Source of the DNA: Crocosphaera watsonii WH 8501
GTDB taxonomy: Bacteria > Cyanobacteriota > Cyanobacteriia > Cyanobacteriales > Microcystaceae
Assembly (NCBI RefSeq): GCF_000167195.1
Contig: NZ_AADV02000003.1
Span: forward strand, 174,501 to 238,500
Length of the DNA: 64,000 nucleotides
Reading direction: 5' to 3'
Below the pieces are notes generated by a model. That model saw only the letters and a list, made by a program, of their open reading frames with translations. It did not search any database and was not told the DNA's origin. The translations under genes and the position numbers were made by a program. Shown here one piece after another: positions 43,700 through 52,646 of this stretch; the stretch's first letter is position 1; each line of letters opens with the position of its first letter.

Positions 43700-45706
43700 C
43701 CCAGATTCCGCACTTCAAAATGTAGTATAAAAAAATACATAGTTTCAAAAAGTCCGAAAATCATACCTGGGCAAGAATATTTCTCTTTTCATTAAATTTT
43801 TAGGAAAAATAATCAAATTAAGAAGATTTATACTCATTGAAAACTTAGCAAGACTCAGCACAAACGAAGGAGAGTTTCCTCTTCTCATTTGATATCATTA
43901 GACTCTTATTCTTTTATTATTTTTGCTTTATCCAATTCAATTTATAGATAATATCTTTAACAAGATGCAGGTAATAAACTCAATATAAAACGCCTTTCTT
44001 CTGTTAAATTGACAATTTGTTTAACTCCGTTTAAAATCACATAATGAATACCTTGAAAACATTGAAATATCCACCTCAAAGTCGGACGCAATGTTACTTT
44101 CCCTACTTGATTATTTATTCCTTTTTTGACTCTTTTTAAACAATTTCTTAATTCTCTTTGCCCCAAGTTATAAATCAACAAACACAAAGACATTAAAAAT
44201 AACATTGTTTCTATTCTTTCTGGTTTTTTAACGAAGAAACTATCAGTAAAAAATAAGGGATCTTTCAAAAATCGAAATCCTCTTTCCGTAGATTGCTGGT
44301 TTTTATAAGTTATCAGAATTTCACTAGCTTCTAATTTATTTTCCTCTACTAAGTTAGTTGCTAAAATAAATTTTCCTGCTTCTTTAGTCTTTCTACTTAT
44401 CTCTTCATCTTTTTTGATGATCAGACTAATCATTTTATAAATCTTTTCCTTTTTTTTCGAGTAAGTTTCAATCAGTTCAACTTCTTTTATTTCCAACAAT
44501 CTCAATTTTTTATTAATAGCTTTTAATTTATATCGAGCAGCTTGAGGATGTTCAAATTCTTCAGATTGTATTTCTTTAAGAAATTTTTGGGATTTCTTCT
44601 CTTCTTGGGAAAGTTGTTTTTCTAGTTTTTCCAAATCACTTTTCTGTCTTTTTTCACTCAAGACTATTAACCAAGTTTGCTTGATTCCACCATAAGTAAC
44701 AATTTCTTCTTTCCAGGTATAACTTTCTAAATTTAGGTCACTTCTTTTTTCTTTATCTTCATCTTTTACTTCTTCCACCTCTATATTTTGCACTAATTCT
44801 TTTGCTTTTTTTATGGTCATTGGAACTCTCGTTATCCATTTTAAATGTTGGATTAGTTGGAGATTTTCTTGACCATATAAAGCACTATCACAAATCATGA
44901 TACTATCAAACTTTATTTGCTTTTTGAATTCTACTAAAACTTTTCCAAATACAGCTTTATCAGATTCATTTCCATCTCCTACTCTCACAAATAATGGAAT
45001 ATCTCCATCTTGGCTTGTTATTAAATCCAAGACACATTGTTTTAAGTCTGGTCTATGATCCCGAGAATATCCTTTCTTAATAAAAATTGGTCTTTCTTTA
45101 ATAATTTTTTCTTCTTCCTGTTTCTCTTTATCTTCTTCCCTTTTATATTCTCCATCTAAATGAAATGATGTGGAATCTAAATGGGAGTATTTAAGGTCTA
45201 TTTTAATTTTTTTAATTACTTCTAAAACTACTTCAATAAAAATATCATTTAGTCCATATTTATATAATTCATCCATTACTCTCCCAATTTTATCATCATT
45301 AAGGTAATCAGGTTTAATTCTTTCTCCTAACAATTTCTCAATGGCTTTATCTTGAAAAAACTGACTGAATAAATATAGAGGTCTTGAAACAAATCCTAGT
45401 CCATTGATTAAAATAGACTTAACTACTGTACCTGCTGAGATTTTTTCTCTAACATCTATTCCTAATTTATTATTAATTATTTTGACTATTCCTATTTCAT
45501 CAATTAAACCAGCTACTATCCCTAAATGGTCTAAATTTTTAACTTGTATTTCTTCTAAATAAGACATTTTTCGCTCTTTTTTTACAGAGGAAACAACTTA
45601 AGCAATTGTCCCACTTTTTTGTCTTCAAGAGCTTAAGCAATTATACTTAATTATTAAACCCAGGCTTGTAGTATTTAATGCTACTTTTTGAAGTGCGGAA
45701 TCTGGG
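43700..45706. mobile_element. IS1634-like insertion sequence, copy 2
   Basis: 2,007 bp, inverted relative to 36241-38247, with the same ends (CCCAGATTCCGCACTTCAAA). Its transposase is complete. Left flank: IS5-like fragment; right flank: C-terminal fragment of a different transposase. No target duplication (TATAA vs ATGTA). Confidence 0.92.
43957..45567 (-). CDS. IS1634-like (DUF4277/DDE) transposase, intact
   Basis: A 536-residue transposase. The N-terminal domain (about 1-110) starts MSYLEEIQVKNLDHLGIVAG, as in DUF4277-type IS1634 proteins. A DDE domain follows with Asp in KYSHLDSTSFHLDGEY, Asp in SIMICDSALYGQEN, and Glu in QQSTERGFRFLKDPLF. A Lys/Glu-rich coiled insertion lies between the second and third acids. 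It is complete, so this copy could mobilise both elements. Family name given on domain pattern. Confidence 0.88.
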   Translation of the reverse strand: MSYLEEIQVKNLDHLGIVAGLIDEIGIVKIINNKLGIDVREKISAGTVVKSILINGLGFVSRPLYLFSQFFQDKAIEKLLGERIKPDYLNDDKIGRVMDELYKYGLNDIFIEVVLEVIKKIKIDLKYSHLDSTSFHLDGEYKREEDKEKQEEEKIIKERPIFIKKGYSRDHRPDLKQCVLDLITSQDGDIPLFVRVGDGNESDKAVFGKVLVEFKKQIKFDSIMICDSALYGQENLQLIQHLKWITRVPMTIKKAKELVQNIEVEEVKDEDKEKRSDLNLESYTWKEEIVTYGGIKQTWLIVLSEKRQKSDLEKLEKQLSQEEKKSQKFLKEIQSEEFEHPQAARYKLKAINKKLRLLEIKEVELIETYSKKKEKIYKMISLIIKKDEEISRKTKEAGKFILATNLVEENKLEASEILITYKNQQSTERGFRFLKDPLFFTDSFFVKKPERIETMLFLMSLCLLIYNLGQRELRNCLKRVKKGINNQVGKVTLRPTLRWIFQCFQGIHYVILNGVKQIVNLTEERRFILSLLPASC

Positions 45707-45981
45707 ATGTAAATTTGTGGGCTGCCAGAAAATTAGCTGTGGTTTTACCCCGTGATTGGGAACAGTATTTGAAGACTAATAAATCCATCAAAATCACCCC
45801 TAGTCTAGTTCAAAGAGACTTTTCAAGAATAATTACGACCTTGGGGACTTTCGCCAAATTTCCCAAACGTCGAGGTTTTTCTTCCGGACGTATTAAAGGT
45901 TACAAAAAAGCCCCACGAACTCGTCATGATGTTATCAAGAAAGGGAGCAAAAAATCAACTGAAAACTTAAAAGCTCCTTAG
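45707..45981 (+). pseudogene. C-terminal fragment of an unrelated transposase
   Basis: Open from the IS edge for about 90 codons: VNLWAARKLAVVLPRDWEQY, SIKITPSLVQRDFSRIITTLG, then a basic Lys/Arg-rich tail (RIKGYKKAPRTRHD). This is the tail of a cyanobacterial DDE-type transposase of a different family (NF041680/IS701-like by appearance). Its N-terminal part is missing. The ORF's first residues come from the IS1634-like end. Confidence 0.65.
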
Positions 45982-46063
45982 TTTTCCTCAGAATCTATAG
46001 ATTAGCCCTATTTGTCAGCAAATTTTATTGACTGATACAGAGCCGATATTTTGGGATTTTAGT

Positions 46064-46831
46064 TTAGCGTAAAATATACGCTAACAAAATTTTTTTGTCC
46101 AAAGTCCAATCATCAAAGGGACTGCCTACTAAAGCAGTATTACCTGACAATGAGACAAAATATCCAAACCAATCACCAGCAGCACTATCAGGGGCCTTTA
46201 ACTTGCCAAGATAATCACCTGTGGTGACATCAAAAAGATATGCTGAACCACTATCAGTTCCCTTATCGTCATCTCGATAACTACCTATTAAAGCAGTATT
46301 GGCTGACAATGACACCGAAATTCCAAATATATCACCACCCGAACCATCAGGAGCAGTTAGCTTATGGAGTAAATTCCCTGTGGTAACATCAAACAGATAA
46401 GCTGAGCCACTATTTAATCCCTTATCATCGTCCACATTGCTACTCACCAAAGCAGTGTCACCATACAATGAGACAGAACCTCCAAAACTATCATTGGCTG
46501 CACCGTCAGGGGCAGTTAACTTTCGGACTAACTCACCCGTGGTGACATCAAACAGATAGGCTGAACCACTATTCGTCCCCCTATCATCGTCCAAAAAACT
46601 ACCTACTAAAGCAGTATTACCTGACAATGATACAGAACGTGGATTTCCAAAGAAATCATTCGCTGCACCATCAGGAGCAACTAACTTTTTATCAAACTCA
46701 AACGCAGATGCAGAATTAGTACAAACCAAACCTAAACCAAAAGATAAACCCAGTACAGAAGTAGTGAGGGAATTAAAATATAATCTATATTTCCCTTTAT
46801 GCAAATAAATAAGTTTTTCTAAACCAAACAT
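46064..46831 (-). CDS. FG-GAP / beta-propeller repeat protein, C-terminally truncated
   Basis: From the ATG at 46831 the product is 255 residues with a signal peptide (NSLTTSVLGLSFGLGLVCTN, cleavage after ASA). Four repeats of about 50 residues follow, each with KL.APDGAA.D.FG, SVSLSGNTALVGS and GSAYLFDVTTG; the Asp-rich DDDRGTNSG loop may bind calcium. The last unit breaks off after SPFDD and ends in unrelated WTLDKKILLAYILR, next to the transposase remnants. The normal C-terminus (often further repeats and a PEP-CTERM sorting signal) is thus missing. An upstream in-frame start at 46948 would overlap the aldo/keto reductase gene. Confidence 0.75.
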   Translation of the reverse strand: MFGLEKLIYLHKGKYRLYFNSLTTSVLGLSFGLGLVCTNSASAFEFDKKLVAPDGAANDFFGNPRSVSLSGNTALVGSFLDDDRGTNSGSAYLFDVTTGELVRKLTAPDGAANDSFGGSVSLYGDTALVSSNVDDDKGLNSGSAYLFDVTTGNLLHKLTAPDGSGGDIFGISVSLSANTALIGSYRDDDKGTDSGSAYLFDVTTGDYLGKLKAPDSAAGDWFGYFVSLSGNTALVGSPFDDWTLDKKILLAYILR

Positions 46832-46907
46832 AAGAATACTCAGAGAAAAATTAAATTGCACTACCTTTATATCAGAAAAATTCATGAGGCGTGTTAGTGC
46901 TTTAGTA

Positions 46908-47936
46908 TTACTTGGTTTGAAAAGGATTTTGTACCATTTGCTTGTCAACTTTTTGGGTTAAATTATCTAATTCCATTACTTCTCCATCACTCAGTCGCCA
47001 ACCCATTGCCCCTAAATTTTGTTCCATTTGTTGACAAGTTTTTGCCCCAGGAATGGGAATAAACCCTTTACAAATACACCAATTAATGGCTACCTGCGCC
47101 ATAGTTTTCTCTCTGAATTTAGCAATTTCTTCTAAACCCTGTAATAAAGGACGAATTTTCGGCAACATTTGCTTAAAAACTATACCCCTAAACCCCTTGG
47201 GAACCTGGCCATTTTCTTGATATTTTCCCGTCAATAATCCCAAAGCCAAAGGACTATAAGCAATTAATTTTATCCCTAATTCATCACACACTTCTTTAAC
47301 CCCTAATTCTGTCACAGGGTAAGTGGATAATAATGAATATTGTATCTGTAAAGTTGCGATGGGGATATTTCTTTCAGTAAACCTTTTAATTATTTGTTTG
47401 ATTCGTTGCGGACCATAATTCGATAAACCAACCCCTTTAACTAACCCTTGTTCATACAAGTCCCCTAACCCATCTAATAAGGGCCATTCTTGCCAAGAAA
47501 AATAATTAGCCGTTGGCCAGTGCATTTGCACTAAATCAATATTTCTTCCTAACCGTTGCGCCGAAGCTTTTCCAGCGTTTACCATAGATTGACGAGTCCA
47601 TCGCCAAGGATAAGCTGCTAATTTAGTAGCCAGACAAATTTTATCTTGATTGGGTCCTTGATAAGCTTTGGTAAATTCTCCTAAGAGGGTTTCGCTGCGT
47701 CCTTTGAGTTTTCCTGTACCATAAGAGTCTCCCGTATCAAACAAGGTAACACCACGACTCACAGCTAAGTTAAACACTTGCTGTAAATCCTGATCCATCG
47801 TTTGCTCGTAACCCCATAACAAACGATTTCCCCAGGCCCACGTACCACAACCCATGGGAGACAAGGAGAGGGAAGAATTAACATCAATGAAGGTTTCTGG
47901 ATGGTTATCTAGGTTTTGGGGGGGTTGTGTTGTCAT
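46908..47936 (-). CDS. Aldo/keto reductase
   Basis: A 342-residue NADPH-dependent oxidoreductase with a TIM-barrel fold. The catalytic Tyr and Asp lie in TLFDTGDSYGTGKLKGRSE; Lys in CLATKLAAYPWRW and His in LVQMHWPTAN complete the tetrad. The phosphate-binding end IPIPGAKTCQQMEQN is typical of the YajO/Tas-type cyanobacterial reductases. Substrate not determinable. The N-terminal 25 residues are extra relative to a minimal barrel. The gene is complete. Confidence 0.9.
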   Translation of the reverse strand: MTTQPPQNLDNHPETFIDVNSSLSLSPMGCGTWAWGNRLLWGYEQTMDQDLQQVFNLAVSRGVTLFDTGDSYGTGKLKGRSETLLGEFTKAYQGPNQDKICLATKLAAYPWRWTRQSMVNAGKASAQRLGRNIDLVQMHWPTANYFSWQEWPLLDGLGDLYEQGLVKGVGLSNYGPQRIKQIIKRFTERNIPIATLQIQYSLLSTYPVTELGVKEVCDELGIKLIAYSPLALGLLTGKYQENGQVPKGFRGIVFKQMLPKIRPLLQGLEEIAKFREKTMAQVAINWCICKGFIPIPGAKTCQQMEQNLGAMGWRLSDGEVMELDNLTQKVDKQMVQNPFQTK

Positions 47937-47998
47937 TAGCTAAATAGGTTCTCCCGACAGTTTGGTGTAGAAAGTATAACAGATTACATATTTGGACT

Positions 47999-48187
47999 GG
48001 TGGGTTACGGTGCGGTTAACGAAGTCAGAAGTCAGAAGTCAGAAGTCAGAAGTTGTTTTTGAAACAGAGATTTATGCTCCGCTTCAAAAACTATGCGCCT
48101 TAAAAGGCGGGGTTTTAGACCCAACTATTTTCGATAAAAACATTATAAGTTTTTATCAAAATTAAATCTGCACCTAACCCACCCTAC
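47999..48187. repeat. GGTGGGTTACGGTGC inverted-repeat element (filled site)
   Basis: GGTGGGTTACGGTGC (47999-48013) at one end and GCACCTAACCCACCCTAC at the other; both arms and the GATAAAAACAT core align with the reverse complement of 33387-33457. The 117 bp element Y interrupts it after GGTGCGG. Confidence 0.8.
48016..48132. repeat. 117 bp mobile-looking repeat, copy Y (nested)
   Basis: TTAACGAAGTCAGAAG ... CCCAACTATTTTC, inverse of 20850-20966 with a single mismatch. Inserted cleanly into the repeat at 47999-48187: removing it restores the uninterrupted form seen at 33387-33457. Confidence 0.9.
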
Positions 48188-48629
48188 GATCGCTTAACAT
48201 TTCCTTATTACCATAAATACGGGAGAACCGCTAAATATTAGCAATTTACTATTAATTAATAAATCATCTTCTATGGATAATTACCTCTCTCTAAAAGAGA
48301 AAAGTAAAGAAGCAAATGAAATTTTTGCTTTTTCTCTTGAAAGGAGAGGTTTTTGATTGAATTAATTAATTATAAATCAACGACCCCGGATTTCTCACAA
48401 ATTAATTTGAAAGCCCAATCCAGAGATGAAAAATGATAATTTTTAGGACTAATAGAAATTTTGAATATAGATGAATAAAAAAATTGACTTTGATTATCCA
48501 AAAATTGAGTTTAAGAGGGAATAATTATATTAACTTTTGATTTTCTCCACGATAAATAAGACTAAATGAAAGTATCAGTCAGTCAAAAACTTATGATAGA
48601 TATCTTTTTTAAAAAACAACTTATTCTAC
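48188..48629. other. Gap without genes
   Basis: About 440 bp of AT-rich sequence between the repeat and the dead IS1380-type transposase. A short inverted pair (TACCTCTCTCTAAAAGAG / TTTTGAAAGGAGAGGTTTT region, 48280-48355) is visible. Part of it must be the end of the IS, but I cannot place its terminal repeat with confidence. Confidence 0.4.
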
Positions 48630-50114
48630 TTATCCAGTATTAGGAATAGTTTTAATTCTTTTGTTAGCAATAGACAAAATATCTTGATAAGGACAAGCAC
48701 TAGCTATAGCGATAATAATTCTTCTACAACTAATCTTTATTCTGGCTCCCAACTTAAGAAGATTTAGACGTATTCTTCCCACAGTTGCTTTAGCCAATGA
48801 AGTTTTTTTTAAACAGTGTTGACGAAAAGCATTTATGAGAACATAAGCCCAGGAATGTATCCATAATCTTAGTTGATTACTTTGAAATGTTTGAGTTGAA
48901 GTTCTATCAGCTAACAAGTCTAATTGTTGTTCTTTAATCCGATTTTCCATCTCGCCTCTCGGACAGTATTTTTTTGTATAAAGTTTTGAGGGTGGAATTT
49001 TTGAAGCGGGCAAAGATGTCACCACATGGCGCATTTTTAAGCCATCACTTCCATAACAAACTTTTGTCACTACTCTTCTTTGACAACTCCATGACTTTTC
49101 TGTTTTATAACGAATAGAGCGATACCAAGTAGAAATTGGTACTAATTTTTAAACTTCTTCTAAATCTTCTTTTTTCTGAAATAAACTATCCATTAATTCA
49201 GTTATTGGAGCTAGTTTTTTTTCATATTCATGTTTGGCTTTTTCAATTACATCATCCGCTCGTAACTTAAGAACGCCATTTGTTCCCATAGCTATAACAT
49301 AATCAACTAAAGGCTAATTTTCACAAAAATAGAAGATTTCTTCACGGGCATAGGCACTATCACCCCTAACTAGGATATGAGTCTCTGACCATTTTTCTCT
49401 AATTAGTCCGATAATTCTTTGTAATTCGTCTAAGGCTCCATCGGCTGGATCTACATTAGATGAACGAAGTTTAGCAACTAATAAATGATGCCCACAGAAA
49501 ATATATAAAGGAGCATAACATACTCCGTGATAATAACTATTAAAAAATGCCCCTTCTTGATTACCATGTACTTGGTCATCCGTGACATCCATATCTAATA
49601 TAATACTTAAGGGAGGTTTTTTATAAGACTCTAAAAAAAATTCGACAAAAGATTTTTCAATGGCTTCAAAGTTGGGTTCTATTTTATGATAACGACTCGT
49701 TTTTTGATCGAGAATAGTCTCAGGACAATATTCCAATCTATTAATTGTACTTTTTCCAGCTAACCATCCCTTTTTATCTTCAAGTTCATTAAGCTTTTCT
49801 AAAGCGATCTTAAGGGCAGGATCGTGACGTAATTTATCATGGTCATTGACATCTTCATAGCCTAAAATAATTCCATAAAGCCTTTGTGCTAATAACTCAT
49901 GAACGGAATGATCTACATAAGATTGATGACAATGATCTTGAAAACAGTTACCAAACTTCTCGGTAATTCCCAGTTTTTTATCCAACTCAGCTATCCAGAC
50001 AATCCCCGCATCTGAAGTGATTAGTCCCCCATCAAAATTAGCGATTATTTCTTTTCCTTTCTGTTTACTAAAGTTGATTACTTGACGAGGGGTTCGGGGA
50101 TGACTGGGACTCAT
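48630..50114 (-). pseudogene. IS1380-type transposase with two in-frame stops
   Basis: One continuous frame of 494 codons starts MSPSHPRTPRQVINFSKQKG and runs through ANFDGGLITSDAGI, PLSIILDMDVTDDQVHG and ILVRGDSAYAREEIF. A TAG at 49314-49316 and a TAA at 49149-49151 break it, with GVLKLRADDVIEKAK and WYRSIRYKTEKSWSCQRR between and beyond. The frame is otherwise kept to the end near ASACPYQDILSIANKR. Total length fits IS1380 family transposases. Both stops are one base away from a sense codon, so decay is recent. No active transposase product. Confidence 0.85.
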
Positions 50115-50268
50115 TAAATCAGTTTAAGGCAAATTGCTTTAATAATTAAATTATAGCATATTTTATTCTAACAATCTAGTACTATTAGAGATTTTATTAA
50201 TAATTTTTTTGGAAAAATGAGTGATTGATTTATCTTTTCATCTTTGTCTAATTCGGGTTGATTTTAAC

Positions 50269-50700
50269 TTAAAATCTGACAACAGACTGTTGGTTGGGGA
50301 AATCTGCGATCGCTCTGTTCAAACCCACTTCCTGTAAGGCTTCTGTGTTTGGTGATCGCAGATTTTGTGAGAAATTCGGGCGACGAGGGTTAGAAGCTTC
50401 TATAAGGAAATGTTCTCCGTCTTTTTGATAGACAAGAACTCGCTCACCTCTAGCTAACGAACCACTGGGATGATGAAATTTTAGTTTAGTTTGATCCGAT
50501 AATTCTACAAAAATAATACTACCATAAGCACCAGAAACTACTCCTGTGATTGTACCTACTTCATAGGGAGACTGTCTGGCTATATTTTCAGGATTAGAAT
50601 TTGTTTGCCCAGAAGTTTGTTTAATGGGTTCGGCTGGTGTTATTTTGGCAACAGAAACTAGGGCAACAATTGAAATTATGCCAACTAAAAATCCTTTCAT
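50269..50700 (-). CDS. Secreted protein of unknown function
   Basis: A 143-residue protein with an N-terminal signal (FLVGIISIVALVSVAKITPA, cleavage before EPIKQ). A mature beta-rich segment follows (YEVGTITGVVSGAYGSIIFV, ELSDQTKLKFHHPSGS, RGERVLVYQKDGEHFLIEA), reminiscent of a small barrel such as an SH3- or OB-like fold, then a disordered tail. No family name can be given. A periplasmic or exported location is expected. Confidence 0.65.
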   Translation of the reverse strand: MKGFLVGIISIVALVSVAKITPAEPIKQTSGQTNSNPENIARQSPYEVGTITGVVSGAYGSIIFVELSDQTKLKFHHPSGSLARGERVLVYQKDGEHFLIEASNPRRPNFSQNLRSPNTEALQEVGLNRAIADFPNQQSVVRF

Positions 50701-50838
50701 TTAATTATGTCCTCGATGAACAAATAACCGAGATCGTTTAAGACTTTAACAACCTCTATTATGAGTATTTTTTCCTTTCCTTCAATTTAGAAGTTATCAT
50801 CAATCAAAGCTATAAAGAGAAAATAAAATTCACAACAT

Positions 50839-50867
50839 CTAGGGGCTTAATAATATTAAGCCCCTAG
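50839..50867 (-). terminator. Hairpin terminator of the DUF362 gene
   Basis: CTAGGGGCTTAAT, AAT, ATTAAGCCCCTAG: a perfect 13 bp stem 29 bases after the DUF362 stop. On the minus strand the sequence beyond is T-rich but without a long U run, so efficiency is uncertain. Confidence 0.6.
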
Positions 50868-50896
50868 AAAAGTTATAGTCAATAATTAATTTAGTT

Positions 50897-51847
50897 TTAA
50901 GTTATTTTCAAGGGTTCTCGGAGTAGGCGAATATATAAATGTTTGAAGGTAGAACGAATCACCCGAGGTAGTCCAAAATCAATGGGCATTTGTTGTTTAG
51001 GTAACTGCCAATCATTAATTTGTAATTCAGTGGGATGGCAGAGGGGAAATTCGATATCTGCAAGATTACTGGTTAACCCTAAGCGTTTTTGAGCAGCATA
51101 GGTGGGAATGGAGGAAGGAGATACCTTTAAGAGTTCAATCATGGCGCAATCTAAGGCAAAAACGTCCGCAGAAGCCCCCAAAATACCTAATTCTCTGGGT
51201 TCTCCATTACTCGGACCATTTCCTTGATGACCAATAATACCATCGATAATGGTTAAATTCGGGGCGATCGCTTTAGCTGTTTCCACCAACATTTCCCCAA
51301 AAAGGTTAGCATCTTTTCCGGCTTCCATGTGCCACCAAGCTTTCATTTTACCAGGAACACAACCAAACAAGTTTTTCACTCCCAAGGTTAAGGTTAACTG
51401 AACATGGGATTTAACTTTAGGCAGGTTAATAACCACATCAGCATCCATAGCTTCTTTAGATAGACGTAAATGGTTAAAATTATCGCTATCGTGGCTGTAA
51501 CGTTTGCCTTGGAATTCTACTACTTCTAAGCCTAATTCCTCTATAATTTCTCCGTAACCGTTGGCTAAGGCAACCCCACGAGCAGAACCAAAAGCGGGAC
51601 TATCACCTAAAAAGGGTGTTCCTCCTGCTTCTTTGACCAACTGTGCAACACAATAGACCATTTCTCGACGGGTGACGCATTCTTTGGTAGGACGACTTCC
51701 GGTTAATAAATTGGGTTTTAATAACACTCTTTGGCCGGGTTTAACAAAAGAGTTGATTCCTCCTAATGGTTCTAAAAGTTGTTCTAAAGAGGTTTTTAGT
51801 AAAGGGCGATGGTAGGAATGGGCTGATAATAAACTGACGCTAGACAT
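50897..51847 (-). CDS. DUF362 domain-containing protein
   Basis: A 316-residue cytosolic protein with the DUF362 blocks: VLLKPNLLTG near the N-terminus, AGGTPFLGDSPAFGS, VINLPKVKSHVQLTLTLGVKNLFGCVPG in the middle, and the IIDGIIGHQGNGPSNG loop. The family is of unknown function and is often found with Fe-S or photosynthesis-related genes. No ferredoxin-like Cys cluster is present, unlike the longer members. Complete, with an ATG start in a good context. Confidence 0.85.
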   Translation of the reverse strand: MSSVSLLSAHSYHRPLLKTSLEQLLEPLGGINSFVKPGQRVLLKPNLLTGSRPTKECVTRREMVYCVAQLVKEAGGTPFLGDSPAFGSARGVALANGYGEIIEELGLEVVEFQGKRYSHDSDNFNHLRLSKEAMDADVVINLPKVKSHVQLTLTLGVKNLFGCVPGKMKAWWHMEAGKDANLFGEMLVETAKAIAPNLTIIDGIIGHQGNGPSNGEPRELGILGASADVFALDCAMIELLKVSPSSIPTYAAQKRLGLTSNLADIEFPLCHPTELQINDWQLPKQQMPIDFGLPRVIRSTFKHLYIRLLREPLKIT

Positions 51848-51910
51848 AATGATGGTTTACTAAGTAAAGACTCAATATATTAATATATTTCTATGCTAAA
51901 CAATGTGGCC

Positions 51911-51948
51911 AAAAAACGCTAGAGATGAGTTTTAAGCTCATCTCTAGC
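51911..51948 (-). terminator. Rho-independent terminator of folE
   Basis: On the minus strand GCTAGAGATGAG, a short loop and CTCATCTCTAGC form a perfect 12 bp stem followed by GTTTTTT. It lies 27 bases after the folE stop and should end the cobW-folE transcript. Confidence 0.88.
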
Positions 51949-51975
51949 AGTGACAGAAAAATTAGGGGAAATCCG

Positions 51976-52632
51976 TTAACCCAGCCCAGGGTTGTGTTGA
52001 ATTAAACTCATGAACTCCTGACGAGTTTTCGCATCATTGGCAAATTCTCCTCTGACTGCACTGGTGGAAGTCCAAGAACCAGGTTTTTGAACTCCTCGCA
52101 TTACCATACACATATGAGTTGCTTCTACAACTACCGCTACCCCTTTCGGTTGTAACAATCCTTGAAGTGCATCGGCAATCTGTCCGGTCAGTCTTTCCTG
52201 TACCTGTAAACGTCGTCCGTACATTTCACAAATACGAGCAATTTTTGAGAGTCCAATTACTTTCCCATCGGGAATATAAGCAACATGAGCGCGGCCAATA
52301 ATGGGTAAGATATGATGTTCACAGGAACTAAATAGGTCAATATCACGAACTAAGACCATTTCATTGGCACTTTCATGAAAAACTGCTTCATTAAGAAGTT
52401 CGTCTAAGGATTGATGATAGCCAGAAGTCAAAAATTTAAGAGCTTTAACCACTCGTTTTGGTGTATCTTTTAAACCTTCGCGATCTGGATCTTCCCCTAA
52501 TCCTAACAATAAAGTCCTTACCGCTTGGCGCATTTCCTCGTCAGAAACAAGAGGCCGTTGTGTAGTAGTTAATGATGGTAATTTATTATCGATGTTGTTA
52601 AGTGGATTCGGTTGAGACTGAGCTAAAGTCAT
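51976..52632 (-). CDS. folE: GTP cyclohydrolase I
   Basis: FolE turns GTP into dihydroneopterin triphosphate, the first step of tetrahydrofolate (and pterin) synthesis, and uses a zinc ion. The 218-residue protein has the zinc ligands in [19 protein letters not shown] and MCMVMRG, plus the [12 protein letters not shown] block and the [17 protein letters not shown] strand-helix. Length is normal. It starts 14 bases after a CobW-family gene and probably shares its transcript and zinc-responsive promoter; a zinc chaperone next to a zinc enzyme is a recurrent arrangement in bacteria. Confidence 0.96.
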   Translation of the reverse strand: MTLAQSQPNPLNNIDNKLPSLTTTQRPLVSDEEMRQAVRTLLLGLGEDPDREGLKDTPKRVVKALKFLTSGYHQSLDELLNEAVFHESANEMVLVRDIDLFSSCEHHILPIIGRAHVAYIPDGKVIGLSKIARICEMYGRRLQVQERLTGQIADALQGLLQPKGVAVVVEATHMCMVMRGVQKPGSWTSTSAVRGEFANDAKTRQEFMSLIQHNPGLG

Positions 52633-52646
52633 AATGTTGAGTTAAA

